Assembly (NCBI GenBank): GCA_948805675.1
Contig: CAQIBN010000002.1
Location: 1 to 64,000, forward strand
DNA from: an uncultured Clostridia bacterium
GTDB taxonomy: Bacteria; Bacillota; Clostridia; TANB77; CAG-508
Length of the DNA stretch: 64,000 nucleotides
Direction: 5' to 3'
In this document: positions 28,681 through 38,931 of the stretch, piece after piece
Position numbering within the stretch: position 1 is the first letter of the stretch
How the letters are laid out: each line of letters starts with the position of its first letter
Position numbers and translations under genes: made by a program
Notes under the pieces: model-generated
What the model was told of the DNA's origin: nothing
The model's input: only the letters and a program-made list of their open reading frames with translations
Databases searched by the model: none

Positions 28681-30130
28681 TTACTTCTTTGTAGGTATTC
28701 TTATTACAACTTCTGTACCTTTTCCTTCTTCACTTCTTATATCAATACTTCCTCCATTTTGATCTAAAATTTCTTTTGCGATAGATAATCCGAAGCCCTG
28801 TACCTCCCATTTCTCTTGTTCTTGCCTTGTCTACTCTGTAAAATCTATCAAATATTCTTGCAAGGTCTTCTCCTGGAATACCAATTCCATTATCAATAAC
28901 TTTTATGTATGCATCATTATATACAAATCCTACATATATCTTAATATTTCCATTTTCTGGTGTGTATTTTATACTATTAGTTAATATGTTTAATATCACT
29001 CTTTCTATTCCATATTTATCAGCATGAACAGGTGGCACATTTGCTGTAACAAAACATTCTACACTATGATGTTTTTTTGTTATCTCAAGCTCTAATTTTT
29101 CTTCACATCTTTTTACAAGCTCTCCTAAATCAAATTCCAACTTCTCTAATTTTACATTATTATTATCATATCTGGAAAGTGTTAATAAATCTGTAACAAG
29201 TTTTGCCATTCTTCTAGCTTCTGAAGCTATTACATTTAAAAATCTACTTCTAGTATCTTCATCATAATCACCTTCTAATAATGTATCTGCATATCCCATA
29301 ATAGATGTTATTGGCGTTTTTAATTCATGTGATACATCTGCAACAAACTCTTTTCTCATATTATCTAACTTTACATGTTCTGTTACATCTTGTATTAATA
29401 CAATAACGCCAGCTGTTTTTTCATTAGAATCTTTAAAAGGTGCAAAAAATATATTAATATATCTATCACCAATTTGTATATTTTGCTCAGATGATGTCCA
29501 TTCTTCTAAATATATAAGTCTTTCCATATTTATATCTATATTTAATTTTTTAAATATCTTTTCAAAATTGTCATCTTCCTCTTGTAGTTGTAAAAACTTT
29601 GTTGATGCTGGATTTATATGTGTTATTTTTCCTTCTAAATCAAAAGCTATTATGCCATCTGTCATATGTAAAAGTATCGTTTCTATTTGCTTTTTTTGTT
29701 TCTTTATTTCATTTAAGTTTTCATTAAGCTCTGTAGTTACACTATTAAAAGCATTAACAAATTCATTAACATCTTTTTTTCCTTTACCATCTGTTAAATA
29801 TTTCATTTTAATATCATTAGTTTTTGACAAATTCTTTGCATTTTTTACAAAATCAGATATAGGTGTTATCATCTTTTTAATAGCAAATATACCTATTATA
29901 AATGATATTATAACAAATAAACTTATAAATATTATTGATATTATTTTTACATTATTAATTTGCTCATATATTATATTGGATATACTTTGAATATTATTAA
30001 TTTGCTCTTGTGTTATCTTATTATTCATTTTCTCTAAACTATTAACACATATTCCACTAAGTGTCCCTATAAGTATAACTCCTAATAGTAGAAATAAAAT
30101 TACAATTCTTATTTGTATATTCTTTATCAT
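28681..30130 (-). CDS. WalK/PhoR-like sensor histidine kinase, read through a CGG recoding site
   Basis: 482 aa if joined. Two transmembrane helices (about 7-29 and 63-84), HAMP, PAS (DGIIAFDLEGKITHINPA), HisKA with phospho-accepting His in DVSHELKTPITS, and HATPase with NILTNSIKYTPENG and DNGIGIP. At the G2 box the frame reads GGTGL, then CGG (28792-28790), then nonsense to a stop at 28742. Skipping the C gives GGTGLGLSIAKEILDQNGGS and the usual end IPTKK. The glycine is invariant in kinases. Cognate of the regulator at 30296, but a terminator lies between them. Confidence 0.9.
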
Positions 30131-30228
30131 TACTATTCCTTCCTTTTAAATTAGATATTATATAATCTTTTACATTCAAAATGCTAATCATTACTTTTAC
30201 TGTTATAATATTTTGATTGTTTTGAATG

Positions 30229-30279
30229 AAAAAAATTCAAACCTATATGATGTAAAACAAATACCATCGTAGGTTTGAA
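30229..30279 (-). terminator. Terminator between response regulator and kinase genes
   Basis: TTCAAACCTA (30279-30270 on the minus strand) pairs perfectly with TAGGTTTGAA (30245-30236), followed by TTTTTTTCATT. Inside the regulator-kinase gene pair, so it probably lowers kinase expression. Confidence 0.75.
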
Positions 30280-30295
30280 TTTGATATATATTAAA

Positions 30296-31033
30296 CTATT
30301 TAGATGCAATGTAATATCCTACACCTCTTTTTGTAATTAATATCTTAGGACTTGATGTATCTTTTTCTATTTTTTCTCTTATTCTTCTTACAGTAACATC
30401 AACAGTTCTTATATCTCCATAATATTCATATCCCCAAACTTTTTCTAGTAAAACTTCTCTTGTTATTACCTGTCCTGGCTGTTTTGCTAAATATTTTAAA
30501 ACTTCAAATTCCCTTAATGTTAAGTCTATTACTTGCCCTCTTACTCTAACTTCGAACTTATCTAAATCTAATCTTAAATCTCCAACTTCTATTATGTTAG
30601 TTCTAACTTCAGGTTGCTCTTCTTTTATTTCTTCTAGTGTACTACTTGTAGCTTCTGCTTTTCTTAAATTTGCTTTTACTCTAGCCATTAATTCTCTTAC
30701 ACTAAAAGGCTTTGTTACATAATCATCTGCACCTAATTCTAATCCTAATATTTTATCTATTTCTTCATCTTTAGCAGATAACATTAGAATTGGTACATTA
30801 AGTGTATGTCTTATTCTCTTACATACTGCAAGACCATCCATCTTTGGTAACATTATATCTAAAAGTATTAAATCTGGTTTTTTCTCTAATGCTAACTTAA
30901 CAGCTAATTCTCCATCATTTGCTTCTAATGTATCATAACCTTCTTTTTGTAAGTTATATACTAAAATATCAACAATAGGTTTTTCATCATCAACTATTAA
31001 AATTGTCTTTTTATTTTTTACAGAACCTTCCAA
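30296..31033 (-). CDS. walR: OmpR-family response regulator, WalR-like
   Basis: 245 aa from TTG 7 bp after TGGAGG; the longer frame upstream has no site. Receiver domain with acidic pair VDDEKPI, phospho-acceptor Asp in [14 protein letters not shown] (about residue 55), Thr/Lys switch (MLSAKDE, VTKPF); winged-helix DNA-binding domain with [17 protein letters not shown] and [15 protein letters not shown], ending [12 protein letters not shown] as in WalR. It would control cell-wall genes; the PBP, M23 and M15 genes nearby are candidates. Paired with the kinase gene downstream. Confidence 0.85.
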   Translation of the reverse strand: MEGSVKNKKTILIVDDEKPIVDILVYNLQKEGYDTLEANDGELAVKLALEKKPDLILLDIMLPKMDGLAVCKRIRHTLNVPILMLSAKDEEIDKILGLELGADDYVTKPFSVRELMARVKANLRKAEATSSTLEEIKEEQPEVRTNIIEVGDLRLDLDKFEVRVRGQVIDLTLREFEVLKYLAKQPGQVITREVLLEKVWGYEYYGDIRTVDVTVRRIREKIEKDTSSPKILITKRGVGYYIASK

Positions 31034-31131
31034 AGCTTTTCCTCCATTTCGGTAATTTTTTAATGATTTTTTATTTTGTTCTTTACCATTTATATCACAA
31101 TTCTTTTTATTATACAAGACATTTTTTTAGA

Positions 31132-31363
31132 AACATTGGGGATATGGTTAAATGTTCATTTAATATAAACATTTTGGACTAGATATATGTTATAAAGTAA
31201 CTTTATAGGTTACAGGAAATTTAATTCAAACTTATAATTCACAATTCAGTTAATTATGCCCCTAAACATTGATCCATATTACCTATATTTATGTTCATTT
31301 AACATTTCCCACTGTTACTACTGTTCATCTTAACCGAACATTTAACCCCGTCCCCAATGTTCA
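31132..31363. repeat. Inverted-repeat element, copy B
   Basis: Left arm 31132-31158 (AACATTGGGGATATGGTTAA and onward, degenerate) and right arm 31336-31363 (reverse complement of GGGGACGGGGTTAAATGTTC with flanks). About 177 bp between arms, with further shorter copies inside. The right arm supplies part of the C-terminal codons of the P-type ATPase. Confidence 0.75.
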
Positions 31364-33995
31364 CAATTTTGCCAAACTTAAATTCATTAAATCTTTTTTG
31401 TATTTCTATAATTAAAATAGGTAGAATAGAAATTCCAATAGTATATAACCATTGTTTGCTATTAAGAGGTACTAATTTAAATATACCAGCAACGCCAGGA
31501 ATTAATACAACCCCTATTTGCAATACTGCTCCTAATATAAAAGCTCCAATCAGATATTTATTATTAAATAAATCAGATTTTAATATTGATTGTTCACTTT
31601 TTATATTAAAACTGTGGACAAGTTCTAACATTCCTAAACAAACAAAAGCCATTGTTCTTCCGCACTTCTAATCCAAAAATCTTATTCCCTAAACTAAATG
31701 CAAATAATGTTAACATTCCAAGCATTATGCCTTCTACAAATATTTTACTCCATAAACCATCTGCAAATAAACTTTTCCTAGAGTCTCTTGGCTTTTTACT
31801 CATTATATCTTTTTCTGCCGGCTCTAATCCCAGTGCAATTGCAGGAAGTGAATCTGTAACTAAGTTAATCCATAATAATTGTATTGCTAGTAATGGAGAT
31901 TTTAATCCTAATAATAGACCTACAAAAATAGTTACTATTTCTCCTACATTTGTAGCTATTAAAAAATGAATTGCCTTTTTTATATTATCAAATATATTCC
32001 TTCCTTGTTTTACTGCTTCAACTATTGTACAAAAATTATCATCTGTTAATATCATATCTGATGCATTTTTTGCAACATCTGTTCCACCAAGTCCCATAGC
32101 TATTCCTATATCTGCATTTTTTAAAGCTGGTGCATCATTAACACCATCACCTGTCATTGCTACAACAGCACCTGACTTTCTAAATGATTTAACAATTCTA
32201 ACCTTATGTTCTGGTGATACTCTTGCAAATACTGAATATCTCATAATATCCTTATCTAGTTTCTCTTCTGGTAATTTATCTAATTGCTCTCCTGTTATTG
32301 CTAAATCGTTCTTTTTTAATATTCCAATTTCTTTAGCAATTGCTGTTGCAGTTACAATGTGGTCTCCTGTAATCATTACTGTTTTTATACCTGCTTTTTT
32401 GCAAGTAGCCACAGCTTCTTTTACACCTTCTCTTGGAGGGTCTATCATTCCTATTAATCCTACTAAAATTAAATTATTCTCTATTGTATTTGAATCTATT
32501 GTTTTAGGCAATTCTTCTACATCTACATAACTTACTGCAAGTACCCTTAGTGCATCATTTGCCATATTATTATTTTCCTTTTCTAATTTGGAAATGTTTT
32601 GACTATTTAAAGGATAAATTTTATCTCCATCTACATATTTTGTACATCTTTTTAGCAAAACATCTGGAGCTCCTTTAGTAATTATTCTATATTTGTTTCC
32701 TATCTTATGTATTGTAGTCATCATTTTTCTTTCTGAGTCAAATGGTATTTCATTTATACGTGCATATTCTTTATATAAATCTACTTTATTTTTACCAATA
32801 CTACTTCCTGCAGATACAATTGCTACTTCTGTTGGCTCACCAATAAACTCCTCTTTTCCTTTATCATAATTTGTTTCTACATCTGTACACATTGTACCAA
32901 GCTCTAATATAAATTCTTTTTCATTTTGATTTGTAACTTTTCCATTTATATTACTTATACTAACCACTTGCATCTTATTTTGTGTTAAAGTACCTGTTTT
33001 ATCAGAGCAAATTACTGTACTACTTCCTAAAGTTTCTACTGCTGGAAGTTTTCTAATTATACTATTTTTCTTGGCCATTTTCGTAACCCCTATTGATAAC
33101 ATAATAGTTACAATTGCAGGTAAGCCTTCTGGAATTGCTGCAACAGCAAGTCCTACTGATGTCATAAACATTTCTACTGGTGATATTTTCTTAATTAAAC
33201 CTATTATAAATATAAAAGCACATATTAATAAACATCCAAGCCCCAAAGTTTTTCCTACTCCAGCCAACTTTTTCTGTATTGGAGTTTGTGGAGCTTCATC
33301 TGTAATTATCATTTTAGCAATTTTTCCAACCTTTGTATTCATTCCTGTTTCTGTAACAATTGCTTCTGCATGACCGTTAACAACTACTGTAGTTGCAAAT
33401 ACCATATTTACCATATCTCCAAGTGCTGTATTTTCTTTTAAAATTATATTAGAATCTTTTAATACTGGCATAGTTTCACCAGTTAAACTTGATTCTTCGA
33501 CTTTTAGATTATATGAATCTATTAATCTACAATCTGCTGGTACAAAATTTCCTGCTTCTAGCAACACTATGTCTCCTGGCACTACTTCTGTTCCTTTAAT
33601 TTGTATAATTTTCTCTTCTCTTTTTACTTTTGCTATTGGTGCAGACATCTTCTTAAGAGCTTCTAAAGACTTTTCTGCCTTGGCTTCTTGAATAAGTCCC
33701 ATTATAGCATTAAATACTACTATTACTACAATTATTATAGAGTCTATATAATCATTATTTCCTTCTAATTTAGCAACTATTGCTGAAATTATTGATGCTA
33801 CTATTAAAATAATTATCATAAAGTCATTAAACTGTTTAAAGAACCTAATAATTATACTTTCCTTTTTTTTGTCTTCTAATTTGTTTTCTCCAAATTCCTT
33901 TAATCTATTACCGCGCTTCTTCATTTGTTAGTCCGACCTTTAGTACTTGTCCTTAGCATTCTTTTAATTTCTGTTATCCCTAATGTTTGCCACAT
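31299..33995 (-). CDS. P-type calcium-transporting ATPase (PMCA/SERCA-like), read through three CGG recoding sites
   Basis: About 897 aa if joined, the family length. ATG at 33995 after AAAGGAGAG gives MWQTLGITEIKRMLRTSTKG, then CGG (33935-33933) recoded to Gly: GLTNEEA, then CGG (33913-33911) to Gly: GNRLKEFGENKL. This rebuilds the N-terminal cation-ATPase domain. The core has DKTGTLT (phosphorylated Asp), TGES-like SLTGET, MTGDGVNDAP and PEGLP in the ion-binding helix. A third CGG (31662-31660) is recoded to Gly giving VGRTMAFVCLGMLELVHS and the last helices. The final 20 residues come from repeat copy B. Confidence 0.88.
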
Positions 33996-34340
33996 AAATA
34001 TCTCTCCTTTGTATATAATTTTATGTTTTATAAACATATATTAATATATATTCTGTATGTATTTCATTTATGAAAAAATTAAAAACAAATGAATAAATTT
34101 TTAAACTATAAAAATTATTCATTTGCTTATATATTTATGTAACTGTTATTTTATTATCTCCAAGTCTTTATAAGTTCTAAAAAATCAACCTAAATACTAA
34201 CTTTTCAGAACTTATATGGCAATTATATTCATTTTTTTATAATTTATGCAAGCTTTTTGTTTTAATACAACATATTATTTAATCGTTCATCTTTTAGTTG
34301 CTAAACAAAAATTCTTTTATAAAATTGTCACATATATAAA
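33996..34340. other. Intergenic stretch with two hairpins
   Basis: An imperfect palindrome AAATGAATAA...TTATTCATTT (about 34087-34124) and ATAAGTTCT/AGAACTTAT (34168-34214 approx.). No gene seen. They may control the ATPase leader. Confidence 0.35.
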
Positions 34341-34376
34341 AACAGAGCTCTCACTTCTTATAGTAAAAGCCCTGTC
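34341..34376 (-). terminator. Terminator of the foreign-looking gene
   Basis: On the minus strand ACAGGGCT...AGCTCTGT with one G-U pair, followed by TTTTTATAT. Confidence 0.6.
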
Positions 34377-34384
34377 TCAGTCAG

Positions 34385-35587
34385 TTAGTCGTCTCCAAAA
34401 CCTTTGTGACGTTTTTCGATGACTATATACTTCCCTATTATCGACCTATTAGGTCCATCTGGATTCTTTGCGTACCCGTTCAAACGATAAATACTAGCTT
34501 CTTCAAATTGATGTAAGATTTCCACTTTTATCATTGGAGTATCTATGCTATATGTTAATGTGAAAATATTATCTAAGTTAGAAATATCAATCTTCCTTTC
34601 TTCTTCTGGTACAGAATATGTATCTTTATACTCTAAAGTTCCGCTAAACACTTCACTTGGATAACTATACTTACTATTTACTATCTCCAATATTTTGGAA
34701 GTAATTTCTTCAAATAATTCTTCTGTACACTTCGCAGCATAACATTCTTTATATCCTTTAGAATAAATGATATCAATTCCATTATAGCTCAAGTGTAATT
34801 CTTTGCCCTCTCGTTTTTGGATTTCAAGAGTAGCAGGTACTCCAAAAAGCAATTGATTTTTAATCATAATTGCCATTTGATCTGCATCCTCTCTCATCAT
34901 GTTCTGTTCAAGAACATACTTTATGGATTCCGCATATTCTTTATAATCAAATTTTCTTGCAGAATTTTTATAAACAACATACTTTGTAAAACCATCTTCT
35001 AAGAGGATAATTCCATTTTTCTTCTTATAAAGAAAAACATCATTGAGCTCTTGAGCTATCTCTATAGCGATTTTCTTTTTAAAAGCCTTCGCTAAGATAT
35101 CTACGATTCCAGTATCGGAAAGCTTATGCATTTTATATTTTTTTAATTCTACAGATGCTACAGCTACCGATTCACCTGTGAAAAACATATTTTCTGTTAT
35201 CAAATTGATATCTGCCTTGATTAGTTCAAGCTTTTTTGTTAAGAAGCAATGCTCATTGTTAAAGTTTTCCCAAAACTTAGAATCGGAATTTATTACATAG
35301 TCAGATATCTTAAAACCTGTACTATTCCACAATCCCTCTGTTTCATAAAACTTTATGAGCTCTCCATCATTCCCAATCTGATAAATACCATCATCTGGGA
35401 ATGATATGCCGTCGTTTATAGTTTTCGCAATTAGCTCTACATACCGTTCAGTTAAAGACGGCTGAAAATACTCTTCAAGTATTTCCAACATCCTGACTTT
35501 AATTTCTTCGATATTAGGCTTTTTACATTTTGTAGCCATTACAGATGACTGAACATCGTCAGCCTCAGGAAATTTTAATATAATCAT
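34385..35587 (-). CDS. Unknown cytosolic protein, probably horizontally acquired
   Basis: 400 aa after AAGGAGG. No signal or membrane segment. Beta-rich C-terminal part (FTLTYSIDTPMIKVEILHQF); no family recognised. Its codon use is visibly less AT-biased than its neighbours (GCC, TTC, GTC, TCG, AAC GGG and AGC GGA occur), and it has its own terminator and empty flanks. Codon 48 is CGG read as Arg in LTERYVEL (35446-35444); a +1 shift there would stop two codons later. This fits a gene brought in from a host in which CGG is a normal codon. Confidence 0.6.
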   Translation of the reverse strand: MIILKFPEADDVQSSVMATKCKKPNIEEIKVRMLEILEEYFQPSLTERYVELIAKTINDGISFPDDGIYQIGNDGELIKFYETEGLWNSTGFKISDYVINSDSKFWENFNNEHCFLTKKLELIKADINLITENMFFTGESVAVASVELKKYKMHKLSDTGIVDILAKAFKKKIAIEIAQELNDVFLYKKKNGIILLEDGFTKYVVYKNSARKFDYKEYAESIKYVLEQNMMREDADQMAIMIKNQLLFGVPATLEIQKREGKELHLSYNGIDIIYSKGYKECYAAKCTEELFEEITSKILEIVNSKYSYPSEVFSGTLEYKDTYSVPEEERKIDISNLDNIFTLTYSIDTPMIKVEILHQFEEASIYRLNGYAKNPDGPNRSIIGKYIVIEKRHKGFGDD

Positions 35588-35812
35588 TTTTTCCTCCTTA
35601 AATTATTAGTCGAGAGTTTTTCTAATAAATCTTACTTAACTGACCTTCAATAATATTTATTAGAGCCTACTATATAAACCGATATATAACATATTAATCT
35701 AATACATATCGGACAAATAAATTAATGATAACATTGTACCACATTTCTAGTAAAAAATCAATTTTTTATGTAAATTTTTTCGGTAAATGAACGAGAATTT
35801 TTTAGAAACTTA

Positions 35813-36313
35813 CTATTTACGAAAATAATCAGCCTCTGATTCTAAATTTTGAAAGCCCTGTTGCCTTAATACCTCATAAACTATTATTGCTACTGAATTT
35901 GATAAATTTAAAGACCTTAAGTGTTCTCTCATTGGAATTCTTATAGTATTACTTAAATTTTCTTCTAACAAATCCTCTGGTAAACCCTTTGTTTCTTTAC
36001 CAAATAAAATAAATACTTCGTCAAAATTAGAATAATCTACTTCACTATAACAATTACTTGCTTTTGTTGTTGCAAAAAACATGTTATTTTCCTCTGGTTT
36101 ATATTTAGCTAAGAAATTATTTAATGATTTATGTTCTTCAATGTCTAATTTATCCCAGTAGTCAAGACCTGCTCTTTTTAAGTATTTATCTGTTATCTCA
36201 AATCCTAATGGTTTAACTAAATGAAGTTTAGCACCAATTGCAGCACAAGTTCTAGCAATATTACCAGTATTTTGTGGTATTTCTGGCTCTACCATTACAA
36301 CATTTATTTTCAT
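35813..36313 (-). CDS. trmL: tRNA (cytidine/uridine-34-2'-O)-methyltransferase
   Basis: 166 aa from the ATG after GAGGGGAG. SPOUT methyltransferase that modifies the wobble base of tRNA-Leu. Seen: EPEIPQNTGNIARTCAA at the N-terminus, LFGKETKGLPEDLL and IPMREHLRSLNLSNSVAI forming the trefoil-knot SAM site. Length fits TrmL (about 155-170). Transcribed alone. Confidence 0.93.
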   Translation of the reverse strand: MKINVVMVEPEIPQNTGNIARTCAAIGAKLHLVKPLGFEITDKYLKRAGLDYWDKLDIEEHKSLNNFLAKYKPEENNMFFATTKASNCYSEVDYSNFDEVFILFGKETKGLPEDLLEENLSNTIRIPMREHLRSLNLSNSVAIIVYEVLRQQGFQNLESEADYFRK

Positions 36314-36342
36314 ATATCTCCCCTCTTTTGGCATACTCTTTT

Positions 36343-36507
36343 CTAAAGAGCTTCTATATCAATATTTGAAATCATAACTTTCATATTAGATGATAATTCT
36401 TGGTTAAACTCTAACTCTTTCTTACTAAAATACTTTATATGATCTTTAATAATTCTAAAAAAAACTTTATCACCATCTCGTTTTATACTATACTTATTGC
36501 ATGTTTT
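36343..36507 (-). pseudogene. C-terminal fragment of an unidentified gene
   Basis: A start-less frame reads NKYSIKRDGDKVFFRIIKDH and continues to NIDIEAL and a stop at 36343. Protein-like composition, no ribosome binding site or start, a stop codon immediately upstream. Likely the end of a deleted gene. Confidence 0.35.
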
Positions 36508-36877
36508 CTATTATTTGTTAAAATCTAATAAATTATCACCTATTAAATAAAATTATTTTATATCTGCCACATTAATTACATTGTTATAAATTATTTTTTA
36601 TATAATTTTACCATATTACATAAGTTATAACAATAATATTATCATAATTTATTTTTCACATATTTTCATATAGTCAAATATTGTACTATTGTAATTATAC
36701 TACAAATTAATTTATTTTCTTTTATGCTATATTAGTTAATTTTTATTACTAAGTATTTCTTTCCTATTTTTTAACTATATTTTTTGAAAATTTTTTTTAT
36801 TTCTTTTTAGTCCTATTATATTAATAAATTTGCTGTCTAAAACATTCAATTTTATACATCTTTCGACATTTTTCCAC
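36508..36877. other. Intergenic stretch, extremely AT-rich
   Basis: No open frame or convincing structure seen before the promoter at 36878. Confidence 0.4.
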
Positions 36878-36906
36878 TTGACTCTAGCGTTACGTTAATA
36901 TATTAT
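36878..36906 (+). promoter_or_regulatory. Strong sigma-A-type promoter
   Basis: TTGACT, 17-bp spacer, TATTAT. The spacer (CTAGCGTTACGTTAATA) is unusually GC-rich for the region. Drives the small gene at 36962 and perhaps the IbrA-like operon. Confidence 0.65.
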
Positions 36907-36961
36907 AACAATAAGAATTGTTTTTTTGCTTAAGTACATACTATCATTAGAGGTGAAAAGT

Positions 36962-37138
36962 ATGATTCTTAGTAAGAAAAAAAATGGAAAAGGTTATATA
37001 ACAAGTTATAGTCTAAATATTGGTTCAAAAGAAGCAAGACTTCTGGGGTTTATTGACCAATATGGTAATTCAAATATTTTGGAAAAAGAATTAGATGTAA
37101 ACAACCATATTTTAATTGTGAGATTAAAAAAAGAATAA
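36962..37138 (+). CDS. Small conserved protein, unknown
   Basis: 58 aa from the ATG 8 bp after GAGGTG. Sequence MILSKKKNGKGYITSYSLNI and the GFIDQYGN turn suggest a small swapped-hairpin beta protein (AbrB-like appearance, inferred only). First gene of the plus-strand cluster that leads into the IbrA-like gene, separated by a strong hairpin. Confidence 0.55.
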   Translation: MILSKKKNGKGYITSYSLNIGSKEARLLGFIDQYGNSNILEKELDVNNHILIVRLKKE

Positions 37139-37164
37139 CTAATATAAAATTTTGCAATAATAAT

Positions 37165-37200
37165 CACTCTCAAATTTTCTTTTTGCAAAATTTGAGAGTG
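37165..37200. promoter_or_regulatory. Perfect 14-bp stem upstream of the IbrA-like gene
   Basis: CACTCTCAAATTTT (37165-37178) pairs with AAAATTTGAGAGTG (37187-37200). No T-run on either side, so a partial terminator, RNA processing site or operator rather than a plain terminator. Confidence 0.45.
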
Positions 37201-37272
37201 TAAAAAAGCTATTTATTCTCACACTTTAGAATATTAAAATATATAGAATTACCTTGAATGGGGGGTTAATTC

Positions 37273-38566
37273 ATGCCAAAAATTTATTTAGAAAAAAACG
37301 TTCTTGATGCTGCATTTGAAAGATTAGAAACTATATTTCAAAACTTTGATGCTATTTATTTTAGTGTAAGTGCTGGTAAGGATAGTTCAGTAATGGTTCA
37401 ACTTGCTAATATTGTAGCAAAAAAATATAATAAAAAATTTGATGTTTTATATATTGATTTAGAAGCACAATATAAGCATACAATTGACCATGTTTATGAA
37501 TTAAAAAAATTGTCCCAAATAGATACATTTTATCATATAGCATTACCACTTGCACTAAGAAATGCTGTTTCTGTATTACAACCAAAATGGATTTGTTGGG
37601 AAGAAGAAAGTAGAAATTTATGGGTTAGAGATTTGCCTGAAGATAGTATTAATATTTACAATTGTCCTTTTGATTGGTTCAAAAAAGGTGAAGAATTTGA
37701 AGAATTCATTATTCAGTTTGCAGATTGGTATCAAAAACTACATAAATGTTCTGTAGCATGTGGTGTTGGTATTAGGACAGATGAAAGTCTAAATCGTTTT
37801 AGAACAATTACTTTTCAGGAAAATAAGGAAACTTTTAAAAATTATCAATGGACAACTAAAATAAAGGCTGACCATGTACATCTTGATGTATATAATTTTT
37901 ATCCGATTTATGATTGGCGTGTAGAAGATATTTGGGGTGCTGTTAGTAAATTAGATTTAATGCATAATGAAATATATGACTTAATGTACAAAAATGGCTT
38001 AAGTATTCATGAACAACGTATTTGTCAGCCATATGGAGATGACCAAAGAAATGGATTAGATCAATTTAAAGCATTAGAATATGAAACATGGTCAAAAGTT
38101 TTAAATCGTGTAAATCGGTGTTAATTTTGGTAACATTTATTGTCGTACTTCTGCACTTGGCAATATAAAATCTACTAAACCTAATTTTATGAGTTGGCAA
38201 GAATATACTGTCTTTTTATTAGAAAGTATTGGAATTTATAATAGAGATTTGATGCTTCACTATTATAAGAAAATTAAAAAATTCATGTTTTGGTATAAAA
38301 AAAGAGATGGTATAGGGATTTCTCAAATTCCAGAAGAAGAAGTTCTAAAACTTGAGAATCAAAAAAAGGTAATTTCATGGAGGCGTATTGCAAGAGCTAT
38401 TGAAAAAAATGACTTTTATATGAAAAGGCTTTGTTTTGCTCAAACCAAAACAGATGATAAAGAGTTAAGAGAACTAATACATAAATGGGACAACTTATTA
38501 ACAAAAGATACAGAAACTACAGATAAGGGATTAAGATATTTTATAGAAAATGAGGTGGTATCATGA
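37273..38566 (+). CDS. ibrA: IbrA-like PP-loop (PAPS-reductase/DUF3440) protein, read through a CGG recoding site
   Basis: 430 aa if joined, the DUF3440 family length. ATG after GGGGGG. PP-loop FSVSAGKDSSVMVQLA (residues about 31-46) for ATP binding; Cys-rich CSVACGVGIRTDESLNRFR. At codon 282 the frame reads NRVN then CGG (38116-38118) and a stop two codons on; skipping the C gives GVNFGNIYCRTSALGNIKST and the rest to ENEVVS. Homologs have N-G-x-N-F-G here. Plus-strand gene, so the recoding is not tied to one strand. Overlaps the next gene by ATGA. Confidence 0.87.
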
Positions 38567-38931
38567 TTTTAAAAATGAATAATAAATGTAATAATTTTTA
38601 TCAATATATGGGAAAGTTTTTTGGTTCACGAATTGTACAATCTGAAATTAATGACCGCATTTATGATGATAGTTTCAAAGATTGGTATATTTATCTAAAA
38701 AATGATAATGCTGTAGCCTTTATATCTATACATAATGATACAATAAAAAATATGTATTCTAGTAATCATACTTATCTTATAGAATTACTAAATGAAGTTA
38801 AAAATACAATTTCTATTTCTCCTAGTATTGTTCCTAAAATATATATGGATGTATATGAAGCTTGTAACTTACATATTGATGAAGATATTAAATACAAAAA
38901 CTTTGTTACAATAAGGAGTGATATAGCATGA
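38563..38931 (+). CDS. Small protein of the IbrAB operon, unknown
   Basis: 122 aa; GAGGTGG ribosome binding site, start overlaps the previous stop as ATGA and its end overlaps the next start as ATGA, so translation is coupled. Contains WYIYLKNDNAVAFISIHNDT, a GNAT-like appearance, but no acetyl-CoA loop is clear. Its position between IbrA- and IbrB-like genes suggests a common function. Confidence 0.6.
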   Translation: MILKMNNKCNNFYQYMGKFFGSRIVQSEINDRIYDDSFKDWYIYLKNDNAVAFISIHNDTIKNMYSSNHTYLIELLNEVKNTISISPSIVPKIYMDVYEACNLHIDEDIKYKNFVTIRSDIA

